A DNA stretch of 64,000 nucleotides from Colivivens sp963626085 (GTDB lineage: Bacteria > Bacteroidota > Bacteroidia > Bacteroidales > Bacteroidaceae): contig CAVFVJ010000019.1 of the NCBI GenBank assembly GCA_963626085.1, forward strand, positions 15,419-79,418, in the 5' to 3' direction. The notes beneath the pieces are model-generated. The model searched no databases, was not told where the DNA came from, and saw nothing but the letters and a program-made list of their open reading frames with translations. This document shows, in pieces, positions 26,727 through 35,467 of the stretch. The position numbers and the translations under genes were made by a program. How positions within the stretch are numbered: position 1 is the first letter of the stretch; every line of letters begins with the position of its first letter.

Positions 26727-27127
26727 TCACTGATGCATAAATTCCATTTTCCGTCAGCATGCTTCACCTTCTGTATACACCTCTCCCTTGTACCGTCATT
26801 GTACTTTAGCTCATAACTGACAGCATAGAGTGAATCCCCCTCTTGCACCGATCCGACAGGTGTTATACATTGTAATCCGCCACGTCCCTTCACACTGTTG
26901 ACATACTCATTGAGAACCATACGAAGCCACAGAGTCTTGGTAGAATCCAAAGGCGCACCGAAGTCTGAATTTCGCATGTACGCATCAACATCACCCGAAT
27001 ACAAGGCGGCCAACGTGGTCACGACTGCATCACGAGCCTGCTCTGCAGGAGTCTGCTCGTCCTCACCACATGAGAACAGGACCGAACAGCCAACAGCTAC
27101 CAACATCACAACCAAAACACGCATCAT
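26723..27127 (-). CDS. DUF4878-like lipoprotein
   Basis: This 134-residue protein has a lipoprotein signal (lipobox SVLFSC, Cys20) and a compact domain resembling DUF4878/NTF2-like proteins: PAEQARDAVVTTLAALYSGDVDAYM and SYELKYNDGTRERCIQKVKHADGKWNL. It would be membrane-anchored outside the cytoplasm. The start codon overlaps der by four bases and its stop overlaps the HprK-like gene, tying the peptide cassette to the der transcript. The function is unknown. Confidence 0.8.
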   Translation of the reverse strand: MMRVLVVMLVAVGCSVLFSCGEDEQTPAEQARDAVVTTLAALYSGDVDAYMRNSDFGAPLDSTKTLWLRMVLNEYVNSVKGRGGLQCITPVGSVQEGDSLYAVSYELKYNDGTRERCIQKVKHADGKWNLCISE

Positions 27128-28437
27128 TTCTGTCGTATGAATATGTTGATTGGTGTACCGCAGAAATTCCAGTGCTCACGTATCTGGTTTTCCAGAAAAC
27201 GTTTGTACGGTTCCTTCACATACTGCGGTAAGTTGGCATAAAAGACGAACGACGGCACATATGTTGCAGGCAGTTGCATACAGTACTTTATTTTGATGTA
27301 CTTGCCCTTGATTGAAGGTGGCGGTGTAGCCTCAATAATTGGCAGCATCACCTCATTCAGTTTATGAGTTGAGACCTTGTTCACACGATTCTTATAAGCG
27401 TTCTCGGCCTCCTCCAACACCTTATATATGCGTTGTTTGGTCTGTGCCGAAGCAAAGATAATCTGAAAATCCGTGAACGGAGCGAACCTCTGGCGTATAG
27501 TACTTTCGAAATGTTTGATGGCTTCTTGGCTCTTGTCATTCGCCAAATCCCATTTGTTGACCACCACAACCAGTCCCTTCTGGTTCTTCTGTATCACCTG
27601 AAAGATATTGACATCCTGCATCTCTATTCCGCGTGTAGCATCTATCATGAGCACACACACATCAGAATTTTCTATGGCGCGGATGGAGCGCATCACTGAA
27701 TAGAATTCCAGGTCTTCGTTCACCTTCTTCTTGCGGCGGATGCCTGCAGTGTCGACAAGATAAAAGTCAAATCCGAACTTATTGTACTTTGTGTAGATGG
27801 AGTCGCGAGTGGTTCCAGCTATGTCTGTCACCACATTACGACTGTCTCCGAGGAATGCGTTGATTATGGACGACTTGCCCACATTCGGGCGACCTACCAC
27901 TGCAATACGTGGGATGTCTTCCTCTATCACATCCGACATTTCCTTTGTAAACTTGCTGACCACCAAGTCCAACAAATCGCCTGTACCACTGCCTGTAGAT
28001 GCTGATATGCACACTGGATCGCCCAGACCCAAAGAGTAGAACTCTGCACTGTTGTACTGCAATTCATTAGAGTCTGTCTTGTTACAACACAGGATGGTCG
28101 GAATCTTCACACGACGAAGGATGTCCGCCACTTCCTGATCAAGGTCGGTCACTCCGTTCTGTATGTCCACCATAAAAAGAATCACGTCACATTCCTCTAT
28201 AGCAATCAACACCTGTTTACGTATCTCCTCTTCGAACACGTCATCCGAATTGACCACCCATCCACCGGTATCGACTACTGAAAACTCCTTGTTGCCCCAC
28301 TCACACTTGCCATACTGGCGGTCGCGAGTAGTTCCAGACTCATCGCTTACTATTGCATGACGAGTCTGTGTCAGACGGTTAAACAGTGTTGACTTTCCCA
28401 CATTCGGGCGTCCTACTATCGCTACTAGATTTGCCAT
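27124..28437 (-). CDS. der: Ribosome biogenesis GTPase Der (EngA)
   Basis: Der (437 residues) matures the 50S subunit and has two tandem G domains. The first P-loop GRPNVGKST is at 8-16 with NKTD further on; the second is GRPNVGKSS near residue 182 with NKWD. A C-terminal KH-like domain ends with GTPINIFIRQK. It lies 22 bases after era, a common Bacteroidetes order. It overlaps the lipoprotein that begins the peptide cassette. Confidence 0.97.
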   Translation of the reverse strand: MANLVAIVGRPNVGKSTLFNRLTQTRHAIVSDESGTTRDRQYGKCEWGNKEFSVVDTGGWVVNSDDVFEEEIRKQVLIAIEECDVILFMVDIQNGVTDLDQEVADILRRVKIPTILCCNKTDSNELQYNSAEFYSLGLGDPVCISASTGSGTGDLLDLVVSKFTKEMSDVIEEDIPRIAVVGRPNVGKSSIINAFLGDSRNVVTDIAGTTRDSIYTKYNKFGFDFYLVDTAGIRRKKKVNEDLEFYSVMRSIRAIENSDVCVLMIDATRGIEMQDVNIFQVIQKNQKGLVVVVNKWDLANDKSQEAIKHFESTIRQRFAPFTDFQIIFASAQTKQRIYKVLEEAENAYKNRVNKVSTHKLNEVMLPIIEATPPPSIKGKYIKIKYCMQLPATYVPSFVFYANLPQYVKEPYKRFLENQIREHWNFCGTPINIFIRQK

Positions 28438-28459
28438 TTATGTTTGTTTCATTATGTTA

Positions 28460-29347
28460 TTACTTGGGATTGTACCCGAACAGATCCAGTTCCCGATCCG
28501 AATCCCTCCAATCCTTGTCCACCTTCACAAACACCTCCAGATAAATGTGTTTGTCAAAGAACTTCTCAAGCGACTTGCGCGCTTCTGTCGCCACTTTCTT
28601 CAGAGCCTTACCTTGATAACCTATGATGATGCCTTTCTGACTGTCGTGATTCACGTATATGACTGCATGGATGCGTATTATCTTGGATTCCTCCTTGAAA
28701 CTCTCTATTCCCACTTCCACTGAATAGGGGATTTCCTTGTCGTAATACAGAAGTATCTTCTCACGTATGATTTCGCTCACAAAGAAACGGGCTGGTTTGT
28801 CTGTCAGCTGATCCTTGTCAAAATAGGGCGGACATTCAGGCAGCAACTCCCTTATTCGCCTCATAACAACATCCACATTAAACTTAGCGGTTGCCGACAC
28901 TGGAATAATCTCTGCCTTGGGCAGTGTGGCGTGCCATTCCTCCACCAATTCCACCAGACGTTCCTGATTGGTCAAGTCAATCTTGTTGATCAATACCAGT
29001 ACGGGAGTGTCCTGTGTGCCCACTTTCCTAAGGAAGTCACTGTTCTTGTCTATTTTCTCAACTGGGTCAGTTACATAAAGCAGCACGTCTGCATCCTCCA
29101 GTGCGCTCTCCGAAAAAGCAAGCATCGATGCCTGTAACTTGTAACTCGGCTTGAGAACACCAGGAGTGTCGCTGAACACGATCTGTGCCTCTTCGTCGTT
29201 GATTATGCCCATGATCCTATGACGTGTGGTCTGAGCCTTGAATGTGGCAATGGATATTCTCTCCCCAACAAAGAGATTCATTAGGGTGGACTTTCCCACG
29301 TTCGGATTGCCTACGATGTTTACAAATCCCGATTTATGCATATACAA
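28460..29347 (-). CDS. era: GTPase Era
   Basis: Era (295 residues) binds the 3' end of 16S rRNA during 30S assembly. The P-loop GNPNVGKST is at 12-20, the DTPG motif follows near 60 and NKID near 125. A C-terminal KH domain is present (IIGYQGKALKKVATEARKSL). It precedes der by 22 bases. The start lies just downstream of a strong terminator that closes rpmF, so era may have its own weak promoter or depend on read-through. Confidence 0.97.
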   Translation of the reverse strand: MYMHKSGFVNIVGNPNVGKSTLMNLFVGERISIATFKAQTTRHRIMGIINDEEAQIVFSDTPGVLKPSYKLQASMLAFSESALEDADVLLYVTDPVEKIDKNSDFLRKVGTQDTPVLVLINKIDLTNQERLVELVEEWHATLPKAEIIPVSATAKFNVDVVMRRIRELLPECPPYFDKDQLTDKPARFFVSEIIREKILLYYDKEIPYSVEVGIESFKEESKIIRIHAVIYVNHDSQKGIIIGYQGKALKKVATEARKSLEKFFDKHIYLEVFVKVDKDWRDSDRELDLFGYNPK

Positions 29348-29355
29348 TTAAAACG

Positions 29356-29389
29356 AAAAAAAACGCATCGTATTGGTATGCGATGCGTT
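29356..29389 (-). terminator. Terminator after DUF177-rpmF
   Basis: A 9-bp stem AACGCATCG/CGATGCGTT (29362-29370 with 29381-29389) with a 10-base loop is followed on the minus strand by eight T residues. It separates rpmF from era. Confidence 0.85.
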
Positions 29390-29403
29390 TGTTATTCTGA
29401 AGT

Positions 29404-29589
29404 TTAGATTGCCTCTTCCTTAACAATTGCAACCTTTCCTCTGTAATACCCACATGCCGGGCAAACAGTGTGATAAACGTAGTACTCGCCACAGTGTGGG
29501 CAAACTGCCAATGTTGGAGCGACCGCTCCGTCGTGGGTTCTTCTCTTGCGACCCCTTGTCTTTGATTGTCTCCGTTTAGGATGTGCCAT
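29404..29589 (-). CDS. rpmF: 50S ribosomal protein L32
   Basis: This 61-residue protein begins MAHPKRRQSKTRGRKRRTHD and has a zinc ribbon CPHC...CPAC, both diagnostic of L32. It lies 20 bases after the DUF177 gene, the usual pairing. A terminator follows directly. The fabH gene that often comes next in Bacteroidales is absent here. Confidence 0.97.
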   Translation of the reverse strand: MAHPKRRQSKTRGRKRRTHDGAVAPTLAVCPHCGEYYVYHTVCPACGYYRGKVAIVKEEAI

Positions 29590-29609
29590 AGTTCTTTTCT
29601 ATTTTAAAT

Positions 29610-30098
29610 TTACATTTCCTTCTCTTCCTCATCACTGTCTTCACCGCTTCGGGCGGAAAGATGCTCCTCAAGGGTAGCAATCATAGCTTCGTCACAGTTC
29701 CCAGGTTCATGAACCAGCTTCAAAGGCAGACTGAGTGCAATAAACTCATAAATAATATGTGAGAGATCTATCACCCCCTCTTTCTCGGGAACGACAATCA
29801 CATCACCCTCGTCGCTGTAGTTTTCTCCGATTGTCACTGCAATCTCGTCCGACGTGTCGACCGGAATCTCGACATCCGCCAAACACCTATCGCATGGAGC
29901 ATACACCACACCAACTGAATGGATGTCGAAACGAAATCTTGTATCAACCGTGCCACTCACACATACTGTAGTATGAATCCGTCCACGATGAATCAACCCG
30001 TCTATCGCATCGAAGAACGAGTCATCAATCGCATATTCGGTTTCCAAACCATCAATACCGCGACTAAACAAGTCTATCTCAAATCCGTTCTTATCCAT
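29610..30098 (-). CDS. DUF177 (YceD-like) protein
   Basis: This 162-residue protein has the family's core CDRCLADVEIPV near residue 73 and DLSHIIYEFIALSLPLKLVHE with GNCDE near 125, where the Cys residues could bind a metal. YceD/DUF177 proteins are linked to 23S rRNA accumulation and nearly always precede rpmF, as here. It has a well-formed promoter directly upstream. Confidence 0.93.
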   Translation of the reverse strand: MDKNGFEIDLFSRGIDGLETEYAIDDSFFDAIDGLIHRGRIHTTVCVSGTVDTRFRFDIHSVGVVYAPCDRCLADVEIPVDTSDEIAVTIGENYSDEGDVIVVPEKEGVIDLSHIIYEFIALSLPLKLVHEPGNCDEAMIATLEEHLSARSGEDSDEEEKEM

Positions 30099-30106
30099 TT
30101 GGGGTG

Positions 30107-30137
30107 CAAAGTTACTGTATTTTTAATTACTGACAAA
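30107..30137 (-). promoter_or_regulatory. Promoter of DUF177-rpmF
   Basis: On the minus strand TTTG (30137-30134) and TAACTTTG (30114-30107) are 19 bases apart. The -7 box lies 8 bases before the start codon, so the leader is almost absent. Confidence 0.6.
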
Positions 30138-30327
30138 ATTTTTCCTCATCAACTTGCGGTGGACCGTATTTTTTCTCGCAGGTCTTCGAGTTTTTTCTCT
30201 CAGACCTTCGAATTCATTTTCATCAACCATTGTTCCTATTCAAGAGTTCCAGACTCCTGGAGTGTTAAAAATCGGGTCGCAACAAAGAAAAACGCAGTCA
30301 GCGCATCGACATACGAAGATGACGTAC

Positions 30328-30335
30328 TATCTTTG
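30328..30335 (+). promoter_or_regulatory. -7 promoter box for the small lipoprotein gene
   Basis: TATCTTTG lies 30 bases before the start at 30366. It argues against the longer upstream reading frame as coding. Confidence 0.45.
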
Positions 30336-30365
30336 CATTACCAAATTTTTAATAATACGCATAAA

Positions 30366-30743
30366 ATGACAAAAGCAATGAAAATGACAGCTATGGTACT
30401 GTTGACCATAGTGACTGCGTTTGGTTTTACCGCATGCAGCAGTGACGATGAAGAAGAAAGCATCTACACCATGGGCTTTTCAACCACATCCTTCAGTGGC
30501 AGTACCCTTACAAGTATGGCATCTGTAATGAAAGCTATCGAAAAACCATACAAGGAAGCCTTCGGGAGCGATAGTTACTTCAAGTACTGTTGCGACAGTA
30601 AGGTAAAGGAAGCCTGCGAGGCTGCTGAAAAGAAAGTAACAATCGACTGGGGAGACGGCACTGGCACCTTCATATACGAAGTGACCAACCAAACCAAAAA
30701 CAAAGTGGTCTACTCGAAAACGTTCACCAACGTAGCAGAATAA
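30366..30743 (+). CDS. Small lipoprotein with a DWGDGT motif, unknown function
   Basis: From the ATG at 30366 there are 125 residues with a lipoprotein signal (lipobox FTAC, then SSDDEEES). An extended frame back to 29919 exists but crosses the promoters and the DUF177 start, so it is rejected. Near residue 92 is TIDWGDGTG, a PKD/BspA-like turn found in Bacteroidetes surface proteins. The protein ends soon after, so it may be a small stand-alone domain or the stump of a longer one. It is convergent with folB. Confidence 0.7.
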   Translation: MTKAMKMTAMVLLTIVTAFGFTACSSDDEEESIYTMGFSTTSFSGSTLTSMASVMKAIEKPYKEAFGSDSYFKYCCDSKVKEACEAAEKKVTIDWGDGTGTFIYEVTNQTKNKVVYSKTFTNVAE

Positions 30744-30767
30744 ACCCTGCCGCACATATGTGATCGC

Positions 30768-30820
30768 AAAAAAAATGAGTGGAGCAGACTTTGACTATCG
30801 TTTCAAAGTCAGTTCCACTC
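30768..30820 (-). terminator. Terminator of dnaA-nrdJ-folB, embedded in the folB end
   Basis: Arms 30777-30794 and 30803-30820 pair over 18 positions with a small internal mismatch. Eight T residues follow on the minus strand. Half of the hairpin is the last codons of folB. Confidence 0.8.
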
Positions 30821-31148
30821 CACATCCAGAGCAATCCGCCCCAATAGGCGGATTTGTTTTTATAACGCTAACCGTCACCTCATCCACGAGCCGGCACTCA
30901 CGCAGAACGGTGCGGGCAATCCTCCCACACACATGTTCGATAAGCCGGGATGGTACATCCATCTCATGACGCACTATATCATAGACAACTGCATAGTTGA
31001 CGGTATCGTTCAAGTTGTCAGTATGTGTGGCACTCTCATCCTGTATATCCATACGGATATTGACCGTGTACCATTGCCCAACTTTCTTTTCCTGTGCCAG
31101 CACACCATGATAGGCATAAAGCCTAATGTTATCCAACACTATCCGCAT
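30795..31148 (-). CDS. folB: Dihydroneopterin aldolase
   Basis: FolB (117 residues) cleaves 7,8-dihydroneopterin to the 6-hydroxymethyl pterin in folate synthesis. Motifs include YAYHGVLAQEKKVGQWY at 12-28, NYAVVYDIV, LIEHVCGRI and a C-terminal KTNPPIGAD. Its start overlaps the nrdJ end by 10 bases, indicating translational coupling. The stop falls within the terminator hairpin. Confidence 0.95.
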   Translation of the reverse strand: MRIVLDNIRLYAYHGVLAQEKKVGQWYTVNIRMDIQDESATHTDNLNDTVNYAVVYDIVRHEMDVPSRLIEHVCGRIARTVLRECRLVDEVTVSVIKTNPPIGADCSGCGVELTLKR

Positions 31149-33682
31149 CTTGAATGTCCACAGTTAGTACAGATCAGACATCCCTCCTGATATACCAGTG
31201 TCTCTTGTCCACAGTTAGGACATTTCTGTCCAGCCACTTTTGTGCCATCTTGCACATATTTTTTCAAAGCGCGTTCCACACCATTCTTCCACGTATTGAT
31301 ATTCTCACTCTCCAGTTGCAAAGAGCCTACAAGCTTGATGACATTAGTCAGCGGCATACGGTAACGGAGCACTCCACTAATCAGTTTGGCATAATTCCAG
31401 TATTCCTTATTGAACTTCTCGTTAAGCCCCTCTATAGTTGTCTTATAACCACGTCTGTTCTCAAACTGGAAGTCATAGCGTTTGTTACCGTCCTCATCCA
31501 CATTCTTGATGATGTGTCCCTTCGACACCGTCTTTGGCAACGCAATGCCATCCTCATCGTCAAGCACTCCCGTAAATATCTCATACGGATAGTTGTCGAG
31601 TAGTCCAACAAACGCCACCCATTTCTCCTTGTTATTTTGGAAGCGCACCACATCGCACTCCAGACTACGCGGACGCACCTCGGTAATTTGCGGAGGAGTC
31701 ATCACTCCCACTTGGGTCTTCTTCTCGTCCTTTTTAGCACTGACGAGGACACCGCTCCGACTTCCGTCACGGTATACGGTACATCCCTTACAGCCACATT
31801 TCCACGCCTCCATATAGAGTTGGTTTACCAATTCCTCGCTCACATTAGACGGCAGATTGATTGTGACGCTTATCGAATGGTCCACCCATTTCTGTATAGC
31901 ACCCTGCATCTTCACCTTTTCCAGCCAGTCTATATCGTTAGCTGTAGCCTTGTAATAAGGTGAGCGTTGCACGAGCGCATCAATCTCCTCTTGTGTATAT
32001 CTCTTGTTACAGTCGATATTATTGATTCTCATCCATGTGAGGAACTTGGGATGATAGACTATATATTCCTCGAACGAGTCACCCGTATCATCCACATAAT
32101 CAACATGCACGTTCGGGTCACCAGGATTGACCTTACGCCTGCGCTTATACACCGGCATGAAGACTGGTTCTATACCAGATGTGGTCTGTGTCATTAGGCT
32201 TGTAGTGCCCGTAGGGGCAATGGTGAGACAAGCAATGTTACGTCTGCCGTACTTCGTCATATCGTCATAGAGTTGCGGATCTACTTTCTTGATACGGTTG
32301 ACAAACGGATTCTCCTTTTCACGCTGAGCATCATATACATCAAATGCCCCACGCTCGGTCGCCATCAGGACAGAACTTCGGTAAGCCTCGACTGCAAGAG
32401 TCTTGTGTACCTCTGACGAGAAATAGGTTGCCTCTGGAGTGCCGTAGGTCAGTCCGAGTGCGGCAAGCATGTCACCCTCCGCTGTGATTCCGACACCAGT
32501 ACGACGGCCCTGACTTGTCTTATGATATATCTTCTCCCACAGATGACGTTCACTGCCCTTCACCTCATCGCTCTCTGGGTCATGTTCAATCTTGTCCTGT
32601 ATCAAACGAATCTTCTCCAGCTCAAGATCAATGATATCATCCATTATACGCTGTGCATAGCCCACATGTTTTCGGAACTTATCATAATTAAAGTAAGCCT
32701 CCTTCGTGAATGGGTTCTCAACATAAGAATAAAGGTTGATTGCAAGCAAACGGCAACTGTCATACGGGCAAAGAGGAATTTCCCCACATGGATTAGTGGA
32801 GATGGTACGATAACCCAAATCAGCATAACAGTCGGGCACGCTCTCACGTATAATTGTATCCCAAAACAGCACACCCGGTTCTGCGCTCTTCCATGCATTG
32901 TGTACTATCTTCTTCCAAAGTACGCTAGCATCAATTTCCTTTGTCACCGTAGGATGGTCTGAATCTACTGGATACTGCTGGACGAATGTCTCTCCGTTCG
33001 CGACAGCGTTCATGAACTCATCAGTGACCCGCACACTCACATTAGCACCTGTTACTTTTCCCTCCGTCATCTTTGCATCAATAAAAGCTTCTGAATCGGG
33101 GTGTTTGATGGAGACAGATAACATCAAAGCTCCCCGTCGCCCCTCTTGCGCCACCTCGCGCGTAGAGTTACTGTACCTCTCCATGAACGGTACAATGCCA
33201 GTACTGGTAAGTGCGGAATTTTTTACAGGCGTGCCCTTCGGACGGAGGTGTGAAAGATCGTGTCCCACACCGCCACGCCGTTTCATCAGTTGCACCTGCT
33301 CCTCATCTATCTTTATGATAGCCCCATAACTATCTGCATTGCCGTCGAGTCCGATAACAAAACAATTGCTTAGTGAAGCCACCTGATAGTTATTGCCAAT
33401 CCCTGTCATAGGACTCCCTGCTGGGACAATGTAACGAAAGTGATCCAATAAATCAAATACATCCTGTGCAGACATCGGGTTCTTGTACGAACTCTCTATA
33501 CGTGCTATCTCGTTGGCTATGCGCCAATGCATGTCTGTCGGTGAACATTCATAGATATTACCGAACGAATCCTTCATTGCATATTTGTTCACCCACACAC
33601 GGGCCGCCAGTTCATCACCGTCGAAATAATCCAATGAAGCTTTGAACGCCTCATCATACGTGAATATCTGTTTTGTTTCCAT
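31139..33682 (-). CDS. nrdJ: Adenosylcobalamin-dependent class II ribonucleotide reductase
   Basis: This 847-residue enzyme reduces ribonucleotides to deoxyribonucleotides using a B12-derived radical, without oxygen. SNCFVIGLDGNADSYGAI carries the first active-site Cys. NPCGEIPLCPYDSCR carries the radical Cys and the catalytic Glu, and PTGTTSLM follows. RRGGVGHDLSHLRPKG supports the class II assignment. The C-terminus is a zinc ribbon with redox Cys pairs (CPNCGQETLVYQEGCLICTNC). It lies 24 bases after dnaA. Cobalamin supply genes are not in the window. Confidence 0.96.
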   Translation of the reverse strand: METKQIFTYDEAFKASLDYFDGDELAARVWVNKYAMKDSFGNIYECSPTDMHWRIANEIARIESSYKNPMSAQDVFDLLDHFRYIVPAGSPMTGIGNNYQVASLSNCFVIGLDGNADSYGAIIKIDEEQVQLMKRRGGVGHDLSHLRPKGTPVKNSALTSTGIVPFMERYSNSTREVAQEGRRGALMLSVSIKHPDSEAFIDAKMTEGKVTGANVSVRVTDEFMNAVANGETFVQQYPVDSDHPTVTKEIDASVLWKKIVHNAWKSAEPGVLFWDTIIRESVPDCYADLGYRTISTNPCGEIPLCPYDSCRLLAINLYSYVENPFTKEAYFNYDKFRKHVGYAQRIMDDIIDLELEKIRLIQDKIEHDPESDEVKGSERHLWEKIYHKTSQGRRTGVGITAEGDMLAALGLTYGTPEATYFSSEVHKTLAVEAYRSSVLMATERGAFDVYDAQREKENPFVNRIKKVDPQLYDDMTKYGRRNIACLTIAPTGTTSLMTQTTSGIEPVFMPVYKRRRKVNPGDPNVHVDYVDDTGDSFEEYIVYHPKFLTWMRINNIDCNKRYTQEEIDALVQRSPYYKATANDIDWLEKVKMQGAIQKWVDHSISVTINLPSNVSEELVNQLYMEAWKCGCKGCTVYRDGSRSGVLVSAKKDEKKTQVGVMTPPQITEVRPRSLECDVVRFQNNKEKWVAFVGLLDNYPYEIFTGVLDDEDGIALPKTVSKGHIIKNVDEDGNKRYDFQFENRRGYKTTIEGLNEKFNKEYWNYAKLISGVLRYRMPLTNVIKLVGSLQLESENINTWKNGVERALKKYVQDGTKVAGQKCPNCGQETLVYQEGCLICTNCGHSRCG

Positions 33683-33706
33683 CTTAATTTCCGATAGTCT
33701 GTAGTA

Positions 33707-35113
33707 TTATCTGTTACGCTTAATCTCATTCTCAAGCTCTTCCACCTCACTACGGAAGGTCTCATCGACCTCAAGCAAGTCCTTAATATGTTTAATACCA
33801 TGTAGTATTGTAGCATGCGTACGTCCCCCAAGATTCTCCCCAATCTGACGGTCGGAGACCTCTGTCAGTTTACTTGCCAAATAAGCCGTCATCTGACGTA
33901 TCTGGTTAATCGGTTGTCGACGACTCTGCGAGCACAACTCAGCCTCACTGACATTGTAATGCTTGCACACCATTCGTTTTATCTCGTCTACGCCCAACGG
34001 TGTATTGTTTATTTTGATGAAGCGCGGCAACACCATATCTGCCAATTTCATGTTAACGTCACACTTGTATACAACCGAATAAGCCATAAGTGAGTTTATT
34101 ATACCCTCCAGATCTCTGACACTGCCATTCACTTTCTCTGCTATATAATTGATTACATTAGAAGGTATAGGGAGCGACTCTCGCTTCACCTTATGATTCA
34201 GGATATCCTTACAGAGTTGTTTCGTGGGGTGTTCAATCTCCGCCTGTAGTCCCCATTTGAAACGTGTGAGCAAGCGGTCTTCCAATCCTTGTATAGCAAT
34301 GGGGGGACGGTCAGCGGTCAGTATAATCTGCTTATTGTTGAGGTGAAGGTGGTTGAATATATGAAAGAATGTGTTCTGAGTCTTCGACAGACCAGAAAAC
34401 TCCTGTATGTCATCAATGATAAGCACGTCAATTGTCTGGTAGAAATTGATAAAGTCATTGACTTTGTTCTGGCGTACCGCATTGGTATACTGCACCTGAA
34501 ACAGATGTGCGGATATATAGAGGACACGCAATGTCGGATGCTGTTCCTTTATGCCCCATCCTATGGCATTCACCAAATGAGTCTTGCCACAACCTGACGG
34601 ACCGTATATAAACAATGGATTGAAAGTCTTGGCAGGATTCTTTGCTATTGCCATTCCCACGCTACGTGCCAAGCGATTGCTGTCACCCTCAATGTAATTG
34701 GCAAAGGTATAGCTTTCCTTGAGTTGAGAATCGAGGTCACTCACGGCATTCGGCTGCGCGATTGTATCTGGAATTTCGTTCGCCCTCACCGCTGTGCCAC
34801 GTACTCCACTCACGACGAATCCATTCGCAGGTGATTCCGCCCTGTCCTTCTTGTCACTGTCTGTATCCCCAATAGAGTAGCACAGTCTCGCTCCTTTTCC
34901 GAACACTCGTGTTATCACCTTATATATAAGGTCAAGATAATTTGCCTCCAGATATTCGCACACAAAATGGCTCGGTACAGTTATCATCAACTGGTTATCC
35001 TCAAAGGAAACTGGCTCGATGCATTCAAACCATGTCTCGTACTGTTTCTGAGATATATTGTCTTTTATTATATCGACACACCTCTCCCACAATTCTTTCA
35101 ACTCGTTAGTCAT
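33707..35113 (-). CDS. dnaA: Chromosomal replication initiator DnaA
   Basis: DnaA (468 residues) has the N-terminal DnaB-interaction domain, then an AAA+ domain with Walker A GPSGCGKTH near 165-175 and Walker B VLIIDDIQEF. A C-terminal DNA-binding domain ends with the signature LGGRTHATILHGIKHI. It heads dnaA-nrdJ-folB, with a well-formed promoter. No cluster of TTATCCACA boxes was found in the 354 bases upstream, so an origin here is not supported. Confidence 0.98.
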   Translation of the reverse strand: MTNELKELWERCVDIIKDNISQKQYETWFECIEPVSFEDNQLMITVPSHFVCEYLEANYLDLIYKVITRVFGKGARLCYSIGDTDSDKKDRAESPANGFVVSGVRGTAVRANEIPDTIAQPNAVSDLDSQLKESYTFANYIEGDSNRLARSVGMAIAKNPAKTFNPLFIYGPSGCGKTHLVNAIGWGIKEQHPTLRVLYISAHLFQVQYTNAVRQNKVNDFINFYQTIDVLIIDDIQEFSGLSKTQNTFFHIFNHLHLNNKQIILTADRPPIAIQGLEDRLLTRFKWGLQAEIEHPTKQLCKDILNHKVKRESLPIPSNVINYIAEKVNGSVRDLEGIINSLMAYSVVYKCDVNMKLADMVLPRFIKINNTPLGVDEIKRMVCKHYNVSEAELCSQSRRQPINQIRQMTAYLASKLTEVSDRQIGENLGGRTHATILHGIKHIKDLLEVDETFRSEVEELENEIKRNR

Positions 35114-35153
35114 TGCCTTCGTTCGCTTTCTTACATTTTAATTTCTTACGATG

Positions 35154-35184
35154 CAAAGGTACGCCCTTTTTTTGGTTCTTCAAA
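35154..35184 (-). promoter_or_regulatory. Promoter of dnaA
   Basis: On the minus strand TTTG (35184-35181) and TACCTTTG (35161-35154) are 19 bases apart. The leader is about 35-40 nt. Confidence 0.65.
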
Positions 35185-35426
35185 ATGCAATATTTGGCTG
35201 CGAAGAACAGCCCACGGGCTATAACAATTTTGACTTCAAGCGTTTACACATTTGTAAATGCTTCCATATGCTTTTACCAACAAAAAGCCGCATCCGTTTG
35301 CCGCTCAATAGTTTACTTTTTCTTTAGCTTTTGAAACAGTTTGTTTGAGCGTTGTAAAGAGCTATCCGTAGACCGTTGATAATTCAACACTTTACACTCT
35401 ATCTAACGAGTTTAATCATCACAGAG
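35185..35426. other. Intergenic space between dnaA and the MCE gene
   Basis: The gap between dnaA and the MCE gene (35114-35467) holds the dnaA promoter, an AT-rich stretch, a short imperfect palindrome CATTTGTAAATG near 35248 and a hairpin beside the MCE stop. I see no gene and no exact DnaA box. Confidence 0.5.
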
Positions 35427-35455
35427 GTTCTATTTACAAACAATTTAAATAGAAC
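35427..35455 (-). terminator. Possible terminator of the amidase-MCE operon
   Basis: A perfect 10-bp stem GTTCTATTTA/TAAATAGAAC with a 9-base loop lies 12 bases past the MCE gene stop. There is no good T run, so the call is weak. Confidence 0.4.
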
Positions 35456-35467
35456 AATCTTAGGCTT

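Noticed and set aside
29919..30365. N-terminal extension of the small lipoprotein
   Set aside because: It crosses the DUF177 start and both promoters, and the lipoprotein signal begins only at 30366.
35114..35467. Possible origin of replication beside dnaA
   Set aside because: No exact TTATCCACA cluster and no AT-rich repeat array; only single weak look-alikes such as TTTACACAT.
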